A stretch of 29,838 nt of DNA from positions 1 through 29,838 of the forward strand of contig JALAHE010000025.1 of assembly GCA_022712075.1 (NCBI GenBank). Reading direction: 5' to 3'. A program made the translations under genes and the position numbers. This stretch comes from Galactobacter sp. GTDB lineage: Bacteria > Actinomycetota > Actinomycetes > Actinomycetales > Micrococcaceae. Position 1 is the stretch's first letter. Each line of letters starts with the position of its first letter. A model generated the notes under the pieces. That model saw only the letters and a program-made list of their open reading frames with translations. It ran no database searches and had not been told where the DNA came from. Below, in pieces: positions 1 through 8,697 of the stretch.

Positions 1-131
1 CCCCTGCCGCGGGCGGGGCGCGGGCCGGCTGGCCCCCGCGGCGCCCGGCGCCCCCCCCCCCCGCCGCCGTGTTCGCCGCCCCCCGCGCCCCCCGGCCGCC
101 GCCCCCCCCCCCCGGGGGGGGGCCTCCCCCC
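1..131. other. Degenerate C/G homopolymer tract
   Basis: The plus strand has no adenine from base 1 to 144 and only six thymines in bases 1-131. It includes runs of 12 C (51-62), 12 C (102-113) directly followed by 9 G (114-122), and 7 C (126-132). This differs from every other part of the window and interrupts a recognisable mutM. The likeliest explanation is low-quality sequence at a contig end; a natural low-complexity insertion is possible but less likely. Confidence 0.75.
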
Positions 132-212
132 CGCGGCGCGCTCGATGGTGCGCCCCGTGACCCAGGAGGCCAGCCCTCGACGGACGACCTCCACCTCGGG
201 AAGCTCAGGCAC
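1..212 (-). CDS. mutM: MutM formamidopyrimidine-DNA glycosylase, partial N-terminus
   Basis: Reading leftwards from a GTG at 212, the frame gives VPELPEVEVVRRGLAS followed by WVTGRTIERA, the hallmark N-terminus of Fpg/MutM. Pro2 is the catalytic N-terminal proline after removal of the initiator. MutM excises oxidised purines such as 8-oxoguanine and nicks the abasic site. The start overlaps the rnc stop by 8 bases, as expected for an rnc-mutM pair. After about codon 27 (near base 132) similarity disappears: the translation becomes Gly/Pro/Arg repeats over C and G homopolymers and never shows the usual family sequence. The frame has no stop down to base 1. I regard bases 132-212 as genuine mutM and bases 1-131 as probable corrupted or contig-end sequence. 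Confidence 0.8.
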   Translation of the reverse strand, partial: MPELPEVEVVRRGLASWVTGRTIERAAGGRPPPGGGGRRPGGAGGGEHGGGGGGRRAPRGPAGPRPARGR

Positions 213-915
213 CCTTGGCCGCTGCCTTGGCCTCGAGATCGGAGCGCAGGATCTTCCAGGAGGCCTCGGCCGCCTCCTGCTCGGCTTCCTTCTTGGAGTG
301 GCCGGTCCCGCTCGCGTACGTCGCCTCGCCGATGTGCAGCACGGCGTGGTAGACGCGGGCGTGATCGGGGCCCTCTCCCGTGACCTCGTACTGGACCGCG
401 CCGAGCGAATGCTCCGCCGCGGCCTCCTGGATCGAGGTCTTCCAGTCGGTGCCGGCCCCGAAGTCGTCGACCTCCACGAGGAGGGGAAGGACCAGACGCA
501 GCACCAGCTCGCGGGCCGGTTCCAGGCCGGAGCTGAGGAAGGTGGCGCCGAACAGCGCCTCCATGGTGTCGGCGAGGATGGAGGACTTATCGCGCCCGTT
601 GGTGCGGATCTCGCCCTGGCCCAGGAGGATGAACTCCCCCACGCCGATCTCGCGCGCGAGCCGCGCGAGAGCCCGCGTGCTCACGACGGCGGCGCGGCGC
701 TTGGCCAGCTCGCCCTCGGGCAGGTGCGGGTAGTGCTCGTACAGGTGCCCCGTGACGGAGAACCCCAGCACCGAATCGCCAAGGAATTCAAGGCGCTCGT
801 TGGTGGGAATGCCGCCGTTCTCGTAGGCGTACGAACGGTGCGTCAACGCCAAACGGAGCGTCTCGGGGTCAATAGTGACCCCAAGACGCTCCGCCAGCTG
901 CTGCTGATCAGCCAT
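205..915 (-). CDS. rnc: Ribonuclease III
   Basis: This 236-residue protein has the RNase III family length and two-domain layout. The signature NERLEFLGDSVL lies at residues 39-50. The second acidic cluster, ILADTMEALFGA, supplies the metal-binding Asp116 and Glu119. A C-terminal double-stranded RNA-binding domain spans about residues 157-224, with the conserved GTGHSKKEAEQEAA near its end. The enzyme cuts double-stranded RNA in rRNA precursors and structured mRNAs in the cytoplasm. The ATG at 915 lies 8 bases after the rpmF stop, and the 3' end overlaps the mutM GTG. The order DUF177-rpmF-rnc-mutM is the classic actinobacterial arrangement and supports one transcript. Confidence 0.97.
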   Translation of the reverse strand: MADQQQLAERLGVTIDPETLRLALTHRSYAYENGGIPTNERLEFLGDSVLGFSVTGHLYEHYPHLPEGELAKRRAAVVSTRALARLAREIGVGEFILLGQGEIRTNGRDKSSILADTMEALFGATFLSSGLEPARELVLRLVLPLLVEVDDFGAGTDWKTSIQEAAAEHSLGAVQYEVTGEGPDHARVYHAVLHIGEATYASGTGHSKKEAEQEAAEASWKILRSDLEAKAAAKGA

Positions 916-923
916 GAATGCGA

Positions 924-1127
924 TCAGGCGTCGGCGACCTTGCGCCCCTTGTACTCAAGGAACAGCTCGGTGCCGTTGGAATCCGTGACGACCTTGGCCT
1001 GGTGCGGCAGGCTGTAGGTAACGCGGCCGTTCTCCACGGTCTTCACCAGGGTGGGCACAGAAGCCTTCCACTGGGCGCGGCGGGCGCGGGTATTCGCACG
1101 GGACATCTTCCGCTTCGGAACAGCCAC
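924..1127 (-). CDS. rpmF: 50S ribosomal protein L32, cysteine-free form
   Basis: A 67-residue protein starts at a GTG at 1127 with [20 protein letters not shown], the diagnostic N-terminus of bacterial L32. A longer open frame extends upstream, but that part is shadow sequence of the DUF177 gene, and L32 proteins start at MAVPKRK. It has no cysteine, so it is the zinc-independent C-minus form without the four-cysteine ribbon of other L32 proteins. It lies two bases after the DUF177 stop, so the two are almost certainly translated from one message. L32 is a small basic component of the large ribosomal subunit. Confidence 0.97.
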   Translation of the reverse strand: MAVPKRKMSRANTRARRAQWKASVPTLVKTVENGRVTYSLPHQAKVVTDSNGTELFLEYKGRKVADA

Positions 1128-1129
1128 GG

Positions 1130-1732
1130 CTATCTCTCTTCCATCTCGTTGCTCTTGGTGCCCTCTGCCGTCTCGGCAGAGGAACCGGCCAGCCCCATCA
1201 GGGCCGCCCAGCGCGGGTCCACCACCTCGTGGTGGTGCCCAGGGTTCTCGTCCAACCGCACCCCACACTGGGGGCACAGACCCTCGCAGCCCTCCCGGCA
1301 AACCGGTTGGAACGGCAGGGCGGTGACAACCGCGTCCCGGAGCAGGGGCTCCAGGTCGATCAGGTCGTCAACCACGACGTACTGCTCGACGTCTTCCTCC
1401 GCCTCGGGGAGATTCTCCGCGAGGTAGAAGAGTTCTTGCAGGTCGGTCTCCAGGTCGTACGCGATCGGGTCCAGGCAGCGCCCGCACTCCCCCGTCACTT
1501 GGACGGTGGCAGTGCCGGTCACCAAGACCCCTTCGTGCACGGCCTCAAGCCTCAGGTCCAGCTCAACGTTCGAGCCTTCCTGAACCCCGATCAGTGCGAC
1601 GCCGAGTTCAGCCGGCGCCGGCAGATCGCCCGTTTCCTCGCGCATGATTCCGGCCGCATGGGCCAGGTCACGCACATCGAAGACCCAAGCGGACGACCGA
1701 TCGAGCGCAGACTTTCGCGCTTTCTCTGCCAT
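1130..1732 (-). CDS. DUF177 (YceD) family protein
   Basis: This 200-residue acidic protein has the DUF177/YceD pattern: a beta-rich N-terminal half, a CGRC pair at Cys83 and Cys86, and a second cluster (Cys145, Cys149, Cys153, Cys156) followed by a His-rich GHHH near residue 167. These could bind zinc. YceD proteins are linked to 23S rRNA processing or large-subunit assembly and are nearly always encoded just before rpmF, as here. I chose the ATG at 1732 because GAGAAG directly precedes it and AAGGAG lies about 11 bases upstream; a TTG at 1768 opens a longer frame without support. Fifty bases separate it from the polymer gene upstream, so read-through from that locus is possible. Confidence 0.9.
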   Translation of the reverse strand: MAEKARKSALDRSSAWVFDVRDLAHAAGIMREETGDLPAPAELGVALIGVQEGSNVELDLRLEAVHEGVLVTGTATVQVTGECGRCLDPIAYDLETDLQELFYLAENLPEAEEDVEQYVVVDDLIDLEPLLRDAVVTALPFQPVCREGCEGLCPQCGVRLDENPGHHHEVVDPRWAALMGLAGSSAETAEGTKSNEMEER

Positions 1733-1782
1733 CTTCTCTTCGGCTCCTTCAGTTACGGGACAACACAAACCGACACAACAGT

Positions 1783-4700
1783 CTATCGCCGCAAGAGCCG
1801 CGACAGCAAACTCGCTCGCCGGGACGTGTCCTTCGTCTCGTACAGGACGTCGACGACGCGCGCCGAGGCGTGCCCGTCGTCGTGCGGGGCGAAGCGGGCC
1901 AGGAACGCGTCGCGCTGTTCCTCGTCGATCCCGTCACGCAGGCCGTCGGAGATTGCTGCGGCGAGCTGGGGCGTGGTCTGGGTGATGCGCCCGGGAAGAT
2001 CGCGCTCGTAGTCGAGGTAAAAACCGCGAAGCGAATCCCGGTAATTCTCGAGATCATAGGCGTGGAACACGATCGGCTTTCGCAGCAAGGCGGCGTCGAA
2101 GAACACGGAAGAGTAATCCGTCACCAAAACGTCGGAGGCCAGGTAGAGCTCCTGGATTTCCGAGTACCTGGAAACGTCGATCACCCGGTCGCGAAGGTGC
2201 TCCGGAATGTCGATCGCGTCCGCGACCAGCACGTGCATGCGCAAGAGCAGCACGGCACCCTCGGGCAACTGCCCCACGAGCTCGTCCAGATCGAACGGCA
2301 GTTCGAAGCTGAACTTGCCGCGCCCCACGGCCTGATCGTCGCGGAACGTCGGCGCATACAGGATCACCGGGGCGGCGGCACTGACACCCAGCTGCGCCCG
2401 CACCTGCAGCCCGCGCGCGGCAGCGCCAGGGGTCAATAGCGGGTCGTTGCGCGGATAACCCTCCTCCACCACGGGCCCCTTGTACCTGAAGGCGCTGCGG
2501 AAGGCCTCGGTCGCGTAGCCGCTCGGCGAGAGCAGGTGCGTCCACTGGGCGGTCGCCGCCTCCACCCGGTCGAGGTAGTCGTCGGTGCGCCCGTGCACCT
2601 CCTCGATGTCGTGCTGCATGCGCTTGAGGGGCGTACCGTGCCACGTCTGCACGTACGTCGCGTCGCGGTGGCGCCGCAGGTAGAACGGCGCGCTCTGGTT
2701 CAGCGTCCACATGCCTGCACGCGACATGATGCGGTAGTAGGCAGGCGAGAGGCGCTCGATGACCTCGGTGTGCGGATCGGTGAAGCGATGCGGCCCCTTG
2801 TAGACCCACACCTTGCGCCTCGTGTCCCCGCGCCGCACGAGCTCCTCGTAGAGGTAGCGCGGCGAGTCGGCGAACTGCGTGCCGAGGCCGGACTCGAACA
2901 CCAGCACGTCGTCCTGCACCGGCAGGAGGCGCAGCAGGCGGTGCCAGGCCTTCATGAGCGGGAAGTACACACGGTGGCGGCGGAAGCGACGGTAGACCAA
3001 CGTGGGCAGGGTGCCGATCTCGCCGAGGTCGCGCGCGCCGCGGGCCCGGCTCGCGCCGAGCACCGCCTCGTACACGCGTTCGGAGTTCTTGGTGTCGCGG
3101 TGATCGAGGAAGCGATCGGCCCGCGCGCGCAGCTCGGGGCTCTGCTCAAAGCCATGGGCGGCGAGCTCTCCCAGGGCCGCCAGCACCTGGCCGGCGTCAC
3201 GGCAGACCACTCCGGGCAGCTCGGCGTCGAGGTCGATGTGGGAGCCCTGCGGGCCGATGAACGCCTCGCGATCGAACTGGAAGTAGATCACGGGGCGGTG
3301 CTGGAAGCTGAAGTCGAAGCCCACCGACGAGTAGTCGGTGAGCATGCACGCGCTCTCCATCATGAGCTCCTGCACGCTGCGCTCGCCCTGCTGAACGATC
3401 GTGACCGGCAGGTCGGCGAAGTGGGAGGTGAAGCGCTGCATGTTGGGGTGCAGGCACAGCACCACCTCAAGCCGCTGCTCGCGCACCACGTTGGCAAACG
3501 CCTCGGAGGAAAGGAGCGAGCGCCAGGCCGCGAAGTACTCGGAACCAAGGAACGTCTCGTCGTCGCCCTGGAGCCAGTCCCGCCACGTGGGCATGACCAG
3601 AAGCTGGCGGGGGTGGGACGGAGCCTCGGGCGCCAGCAGCGTGTCGAAGCGCGAGAGGCCCGTCACGAGCACCTCCTCCGGCGCGTAGCCGAAGTCGTCG
3701 ACGAGGTAGCGCTTCTCGCGCTCGGACGAGGCGAGGAACAGGTCAGTCTCGAAGCCCGCTGCGCGCTTGCCGTAGTTCGGCACCATCCACTTGGTGCCCA
3801 TGACGCCGTGCTGGAGGAACACGCGGGCGCCCGTCAGGCGCCGGACAAACGCCGGATTGCGCGTGGGGTAAAGGAACTCCGCGTGGTGCGTTCCAACGAA
3901 GCGCTCGGCCTGCAGGGCCAGGCGGAAGTGTTCGGCCGATCCGTGCTCAATCACGTGCTCCGAGCCGACGATGTCGCGCTCCTCGGAGCTCGCATCCAGC
4001 ACGTAGTAGGCGTCGATCTCGGGGTGGTGAGTGCGCATCCACCGGAAGAAATGGGCGCCGTTGTCCTGTGCCTTGTACGGCATCTCGCCGATGAGCCACA
4101 CCCGTGCTCCCTCGGCCAGGGGCGGGACCGGTCCGGTCGCGGCGGCGTGGGCCTCCGCGCTGAAGACCTCGAGGCGCGCGGAGAGGGCCTTCGCCTTGAA
4201 GGTGAAGTAGGGGGCCACGCTGAGCACGCGTCCGCCCTTTTGGGTGCTCGACGCCGTAGGCACGGCTCGCGTGAGGAAGGGCACCTTGCTCACGCGGACA
4301 AGGACCGGTTCCTCGTGCCCGCGCAGCGACAGGCGCAGGAAGGCATCGAACTGATCGGAGGGATCGATCTGATCCCAGCGCTCCTCCGGGAAGGAGACAA
4401 GTCCCCGGTAGTCGTAGTGGGCGCGGCCGAAGTCGTGCTCCTGCCTGGCGCGATCCAGGACCAGCTGCAGGGGCGCCGTGAACTCGAGACCCTGAATACG
4501 CGAGCGCAGCACAAGCTCACCCGAGGCGGCGACGTCGTGCCGCAAGCGCAGCCGGCCGCGCACCTCGAGGGCGGCGGGGCGCGCATCGATCGAATCCGCG
4601 AAGGCCAGGGGGCGGGGGCGCAGTTCGCGGTTCATGGCGAGCGCAAGGAGGCCGCGCTGGGTGACGTAGGGGCGAACCTCGAGGCTCTCCCCCACGCTGC

Positions 4701-5271
4701 TGGCCGGAACGTGCAGCCGCGTCTTCTGGGCTCGACCCACCGGGCGCGTCCACAGCCGGATCCCGGGCACGGGCTCCTCCGCCTGCACCTCGCGCAGCGA
4801 GCGGTGCTCGCCCGTTTCAAGCACGGCCCCCGTGGGCTCGGCTGCGTCGGCCTCGCGATCCCAGGCCCACAGGAGGCGCAGGACCGTGCCCGGCACCGCC
4901 TCGACCTCCGCGTCGGGGGCCGGCGCCGCGTCGTCGGCCAGGTCCTCGGCGTCCACGAGGAGCGCCCGCTCGAACGCGGCGCGCAGGGTCCGGGCGTCCA
5001 CCGTGACGCTCGCATCGCTCGTGCCCGCGGCGGGGCCGGGGCGAACGCTGAGCTCTGCAACGATGTCCGACTGGCGCACCAGCAGCAGGGTGCTCGGGAC
5101 CACTCCCGCGAAGGTTGCCACAAGATCGAGACCCGTGGCGGCCATGCGTGCGCTGAGCAGCGGCACAGATTGCGTGCCCTTAGTGCGGGACACCGTGGCC
5201 AAGCGGCGCGCGCGCACCACAGACCGGGCCGCCCACTGCGAGGCGGCGTGCGCCGGATTCAAGCTAGCCAT
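1783..5271 (-). CDS. Double-domain CDP-glycerol glycerophosphotransferase (TagF/TagB-like)
   Basis: This 1162-residue protein carries two tandem CDP-glycerol:glycerophosphotransferase domains. The first (about residues 395-740) has FLQHGVMGTKWM near 484 and LTDYSSVGFDF near 643. The second (about 790-1130) has QTWHGTPLKRM near 874 and VTDYSSVFFDAAL near 1050, the HGT and DYSS motifs of TagB/TagF enzymes. The N-terminal ~380 residues are rich in predicted strands and match nothing I recognise. Such enzymes transfer glycerol phosphate from CDP-glycerol to a growing wall or lipoteichoic acid chain at the inner membrane face. TagD, which makes CDP-glycerol, is in the same gene run. The ATG at 5271 is 9 bases after the acyltransferase stop, indicating cotranscription. 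The two domains may act as primase and polymerase, or on different donors. Confidence 0.88.
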   Translation of the reverse strand: MASLNPAHAASQWAARSVVRARRLATVSRTKGTQSVPLLSARMAATGLDLVATFAGVVPSTLLLVRQSDIVAELSVRPGPAAGTSDASVTVDARTLRAAFERALLVDAEDLADDAAPAPDAEVEAVPGTVLRLLWAWDREADAAEPTGAVLETGEHRSLREVQAEEPVPGIRLWTRPVGRAQKTRLHVPASSVGESLEVRPYVTQRGLLALAMNRELRPRPLAFADSIDARPAALEVRGRLRLRHDVAASGELVLRSRIQGLEFTAPLQLVLDRARQEHDFGRAHYDYRGLVSFPEERWDQIDPSDQFDAFLRLSLRGHEEPVLVRVSKVPFLTRAVPTASSTQKGGRVLSVAPYFTFKAKALSARLEVFSAEAHAAATGPVPPLAEGARVWLIGEMPYKAQDNGAHFFRWMRTHHPEIDAYYVLDASSEERDIVGSEHVIEHGSAEHFRLALQAERFVGTHHAEFLYPTRNPAFVRRLTGARVFLQHGVMGTKWMVPNYGKRAAGFETDLFLASSEREKRYLVDDFGYAPEEVLVTGLSRFDTLLAPEAPSHPRQLLVMPTWRDWLQGDDETFLGSEYFAAWRSLLSSEAFANVVREQRLEVVLCLHPNMQRFTSHFADLPVTIVQQGERSVQELMMESACMLTDYSSVGFDFSFQHRPVIYFQFDREAFIGPQGSHIDLDAELPGVVCRDAGQVLAALGELAAHGFEQSPELRARADRFLDHRDTKNSERVYEAVLGASRARGARDLGEIGTLPTLVYRRFRRHRVYFPLMKAWHRLLRLLPVQDDVLVFESGLGTQFADSPRYLYEELVRRGDTRRKVWVYKGPHRFTDPHTEVIERLSPAYYRIMSRAGMWTLNQSAPFYLRRHRDATYVQTWHGTPLKRMQHDIEEVHGRTDDYLDRVEAATAQWTHLLSPSGYATEAFRSAFRYKGPVVEEGYPRNDPLLTPGAAARGLQVRAQLGVSAAAPVILYAPTFRDDQAVGRGKFSFELPFDLDELVGQLPEGAVLLLRMHVLVADAIDIPEHLRDRVIDVSRYSEIQELYLASDVLVTDYSSVFFDAALLRKPIVFHAYDLENYRDSLRGFYLDYERDLPGRITQTTPQLAAAISDGLRDGIDEEQRDAFLARFAPHDDGHASARVVDVLYETKDTSRRASLLSRLLRR

Positions 5272-5280
5272 GAGCCGAGA

Positions 5281-7374
5281 TCAACCTTCCACGCCCACGG
5301 CGTCCAGCGCTCGCGAGAGCGCCGACGTGAGCGAGCGAGCGTAGCTCGCTGTGATGTGCGAATTATCGAAGTAAACCACCAGGCCGCCGATGACCGGTGC
5401 GCACCGGCCGCCGGGGCAGAACCACTGCTCCGTCTGGATCACGCGTTGGCCGGGCAGGCCCAGGGCCTGGGTCTCGGCCGCGAGCGGGTCCATCCATCGC
5501 CAGGCGTCGGCCGAGCCGGCGCAGTCCTTGGAGGGGGTGCGCGAGCCGGCGACGCAATCCGGGATGTTCTTGCCGGGGAACGGGGTGTCGCGCAGCACCA
5601 CCACGGGCACCTTCGCCTGGTGCCAGGCCTCGAGGAAGCCGCGGTATCCGGCGCGCGCAGCGGGGCCCGAGTCCTCCATCGTTTCGCCGAGCACGGGCAC
5701 CGACTGGCGCTCGGAGGTGATGACGAGATCGACCGAACCGTTGGTCGTCTGCTTCTTCACCCACGCCCCGTAATCGGAGCAGGCCTTGGTCAGCTGCGCG
5801 GTGTCGAATTGCTGCGGAGCGTCGGAGACGTTGCACCGGGAGACGAGGTAGGTGCTGATGGTCCAGTCGCGCTGGGCTGCGATCTTTTCCAGGGCGGGCA
5901 GCCACTGCCCGGCGTGGGAGTTGCCGATGAGCGCCACCTGCGTCTTGCCGTTGCCGTAGGTGCACACCGGACGCTTGTCGTAGGGCTGATTCGACCAGCA
6001 CTTATCGCGATAGGCGTTCGACTTGTCCGTCTTGGCGGCCGCGGGACCCAGGAGTAGCGCGGGGTTTTGGCAGGAGGCCTTGTCGTGCGCCCCCGGCTCC
6101 AAGGCCGCGGCGCCGACGCACGCATTCGGGTCGGCTTCTGCGCGGGCCAGGGCGGACAATGCCGCGCTCTGCTGGGCCTGCGCCGCTGCACCGAGGCCCG
6201 TGGCACCGCCGACGACGACGGCCATCGCCAGCCCCGCCGCTATGAAGGTCTTGCCCAGCCCCCAGGAGGCGATGGAACGGCGGAAGCGTCGCTCCACGAG
6301 CAGCGTCGTGAGCCAGGCCAGCACGAGGGCGCCCGCGAGCACGCCAAGCTTGCTCCGCCATCCGAGTTCGCCGAGCACATACGGTGCAAGGACGATGACC
6401 GGCCAGTGCCAGAGATACAGGCTGTAGGAGAGATCGCCGAGGAATTGGGCCGGCCGCACCGACAGCAACGCGGTGGCCGAGTTGCGGTGGGTGGCGTGTG
6501 CACCGAGCACGAGCGCCGTGGCCACCACGGGCAGGATCGCCGCCGTGCCGGGGAAGGGCGCCGCCGGGTCGGTGATGAAGACCGCGAGGACGATGCCCCC
6601 GAGCCCCATCCACGACACGAGCGCCGCGCCGATGCCGCCGGACGCGGGCCGATGGAGCACGAGGGCCGCCGTCAGGCCGCCCGCCGCGAGCTCCCAGAGG
6701 CGGGTCCAGGACACGAAGTAGGCGGCGGCCGGCTCGCTGGCCGTCAAGGTGATGGAGAGCCAGAGCCCGCCAAGTGCGACGACGCTCAGGCCGAGCAAGG
6801 CGCTCAGGTGCGCCCGCCCGAGCCGGGATCCGAGCGCCAGGAGGAGGCCGATGACCACCGGCCAGACGAAGTAGAACTGCTCCTCCACGGAGAGCGACCA
6901 GAAGTGCTGCACGGCAGTGGCCGTGTCTTCGGCCGCGAGGTAATCAACCGAGGACGCGGCGAGGGCCCAGTTCTGCACGTAGAGCGCGCTGGCCCTCACC
7001 TGGGCTGCCGTGTTCTCCCACACCGATGCGGGGGCAAAGAGCGCGGTGGCGAGCAGCGTGGCGGCCAGCACGAGCAGTGAGGCGGGCAGCAGTCGCTTGA
7101 CGCGCTTGGCCCAGAAGGCGGCGACGTCGCGCGCGCTGCGCGGGGGCTTGCTCAGCAGGTGGGAGGTGATGAGAAAGCCAGAGATCACGAAGAAGACGTC
7201 GACGCCGACAAAACCGCCAGTGAGCTGTTTGGGCCACAAGTGGTAGAGCACAACAGACCCGACGGCGAGGGCGCGCAGGCCTTGGATGTCAGTGCGGAAG
7301 CCGTGACCCGGCCGGGGCACGGCTTGGTGCCGACCGGCAGCGGTGGCGCGATCGGACAGGGTGGTCGAGATCAT
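5281..7374 (-). CDS. OafA/YrhL-type O-acyltransferase with SGNH domain
   Basis: This 697-residue protein joins a membrane acyltransferase-3 domain to an extracytoplasmic SGNH domain. The N-terminus shows RTDIQGLRALAVGSVVLYHL (residues 27-46; His45 is the likely catalytic histidine), then GVDVFFVISGFLI and multiple hydrophobic helices to about residue 400. The SGNH part has VALIGNSHAGQWLP (Ser486 nucleophile, Asn485 where many relatives have Asp) and a C-terminal FDNSHITASY block (Asp670, His673). Such proteins move acetyl or other acyl groups across the membrane onto surface polysaccharides or peptidoglycan. Here the substrate is inferred to be the polymer made by the flanking genes. Its ATG overlaps the TGA of the Stealth gene (ATGA), suggesting translational coupling. 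Confidence 0.93.
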   Translation of the reverse strand: MISTTLSDRATAAGRHQAVPRPGHGFRTDIQGLRALAVGSVVLYHLWPKQLTGGFVGVDVFFVISGFLITSHLLSKPPRSARDVAAFWAKRVKRLLPASLLVLAATLLATALFAPASVWENTAAQVRASALYVQNWALAASSVDYLAAEDTATAVQHFWSLSVEEQFYFVWPVVIGLLLALGSRLGRAHLSALLGLSVVALGGLWLSITLTASEPAAAYFVSWTRLWELAAGGLTAALVLHRPASGGIGAALVSWMGLGGIVLAVFITDPAAPFPGTAAILPVVATALVLGAHATHRNSATALLSVRPAQFLGDLSYSLYLWHWPVIVLAPYVLGELGWRSKLGVLAGALVLAWLTTLLVERRFRRSIASWGLGKTFIAAGLAMAVVVGGATGLGAAAQAQQSAALSALARAEADPNACVGAAALEPGAHDKASCQNPALLLGPAAAKTDKSNAYRDKCWSNQPYDKRPVCTYGNGKTQVALIGNSHAGQWLPALEKIAAQRDWTISTYLVSRCNVSDAPQQFDTAQLTKACSDYGAWVKKQTTNGSVDLVITSERQSVPVLGETMEDSGPAARAGYRGFLEAWHQAKVPVVVLRDTPFPGKNIPDCVAGSRTPSKDCAGSADAWRWMDPLAAETQALGLPGQRVIQTEQWFCPGGRCAPVIGGLVVYFDNSHITASYARSLTSALSRALDAVGVEG

Positions 7375-8648
7375 GCTTCCACTTCTCCGTGGGCGGCCGG
7401 GAGACCCGCCGCTCGTTCGAGGCCGGTTGACAAGGGCCAGGTGTGACGCAGGAACGCGTCGAGCTGCCGGTGGGTGGCCGGGGAGACCTCGCCCACCTGG
7501 TTGACGCAGACAAACAAGGGGACGCGGGCCACCCTCGCCTTGGCGAGGCGGAGCAGTTCCCGGGTACCGCCAGAGACGTCAATGTACAGGTAGTCGGCCG
7601 GGCTCGGGACGCCGGCGCCCGTGGCGCAGGCGTAGCTGAGGGCAAGCGAGGAAGCGAAGGAAAGGTCCTCGGGGTGACGGAAGCGATGCGAGCGCGTGAG
7701 CGTCTCGGCCGAGCTCGAGGCCCGGCTGTCGGAGCAGGTGGCGCTCACGCGCTGGGCGTGGGGCGTGTGCCGGTAGCGCTGGCGCACCGTCCGCCCCGTA
7801 AGACCCGTCATCAGCTCGGCGTTCACACGGGCCGCCTCCACCACCGGCAGGTCCCCCTCGAGACCCTGCTCGCTCGGGAACACGCGCGTTGCCCCGGTGG
7901 GCGTGAAGAAGTCTTCCGGCTGCGCCCGCCGGCCGAGGAGGACGTCGTCGTTGAAGTACAGGAAGTGCTCTGCCAGCCCCGGGATGCGGTGAAGCGCGGT
8001 CTCGATGGCGTGCGAGTTGAACGTCGGCAGATCGCCGGAGGGCAGGATCTCACTGTGGTCAACGAGCGTGACCCAGGGGTGACCTGCGAGCCACTGCGGA
8101 CGCTGGCCGTCCGTGACAACAAACACCCTGCGCACCCACGGTGCGTAAGCGGCAAGGGAGCGCAGCGAGTAGCGCAGCTCCTCGTGGTCCTCGAAGCGCC
8201 CTTCGGAGGAGGCGGTGGGGTGCAGCCCCGAGCCGGCGTGGCCGGCCAAGGCCTCGTCGCGCCGACGCGCCCACGCGTCGTCGTGCCCGTCGACCCAGGT
8301 GTAGACCACGTCCACGTCACCCGCGAAGGTGAAGACGTCGGCAATGGGCTCCGCGCCCGCGACGGCGAGCAGCGCACTGACGGCGCCGCGCTCGTCCTCC
8401 TCGACCCAGGCTCCCGCCACGGCCCCGGGAGGCAGCTGGCACGGCGCGGCGGGCGGCAGCCCGGCGGCCGCCAGGACCGCTTCCTCCACCCACAGCACGG
8501 GGCGGCCGCGGTAGCTGCCCACCTCGGACGGCGCAAAGCGTTCGCGAAGCAGCGCCTCGAAGGCGACGCGAGCCGACTCAAGCGACTGACCCTGCGTTGA
8601 CGAGACGAGCCCACTCAGGACGCGCCTGATCGCTCGCTGGTTCTTCAC
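7371..8648 (-). CDS. Stealth-family sugar-phosphate transferase
   Basis: This 425-residue protein shows the conserved regions of Stealth proteins. CR1 is DVDVVYTWVDGHDDAW (residues 111-126). CR2 spans about 154-255 with HEELRYSLRSLAAYAPWVRRV, split here as HEELRYSLRSL then AAYAPWVRRV, and FLYFNDDVLLG. A CR3-like part containing HTPHA is near 294, and a CR4-like end (VNQVGEVSPATHRQLDAFL) is near 382-400. Known members are hexose-1-phosphoryltransferases that build phosphodiester-linked capsules or wall glycans. The GTG at 8648 has AAGGA 10 bases upstream. The stop overlaps the acyltransferase start. Next to TagD and a TagF-like enzyme, it implies that sugar phosphate as well as glycerol phosphate enters the polymer; the sugar is unknown. 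Confidence 0.88.
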   Translation of the reverse strand: MKNQRAIRRVLSGLVSSTQGQSLESARVAFEALLRERFAPSEVGSYRGRPVLWVEEAVLAAAGLPPAAPCQLPPGAVAGAWVEEDERGAVSALLAVAGAEPIADVFTFAGDVDVVYTWVDGHDDAWARRRDEALAGHAGSGLHPTASSEGRFEDHEELRYSLRSLAAYAPWVRRVFVVTDGQRPQWLAGHPWVTLVDHSEILPSGDLPTFNSHAIETALHRIPGLAEHFLYFNDDVLLGRRAQPEDFFTPTGATRVFPSEQGLEGDLPVVEAARVNAELMTGLTGRTVRQRYRHTPHAQRVSATCSDSRASSSAETLTRSHRFRHPEDLSFASSLALSYACATGAGVPSPADYLYIDVSGGTRELLRLAKARVARVPLFVCVNQVGEVSPATHRQLDAFLRHTWPLSTGLERAAGLPAAHGEVEA

Positions 8649-8697
8649 GGGTGCTCAGTCCTTCTGGTTGACGACGGCGTCAATGAACGCTTGGTCA

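Noticed and set aside
1..131. Natural G-quadruplex or telomere-like element
   Set aside because: The tract breaks a well-formed mutM reading frame and has no ordered repeat unit, so an artefact is more likely.
2536..6057. Very long open frame on the plus strand (1173 codons)
   Set aside because: It is antisense to the TagF-like and acyltransferase genes, has Arg/His/Gly-rich shadow composition, and shows no family motif.
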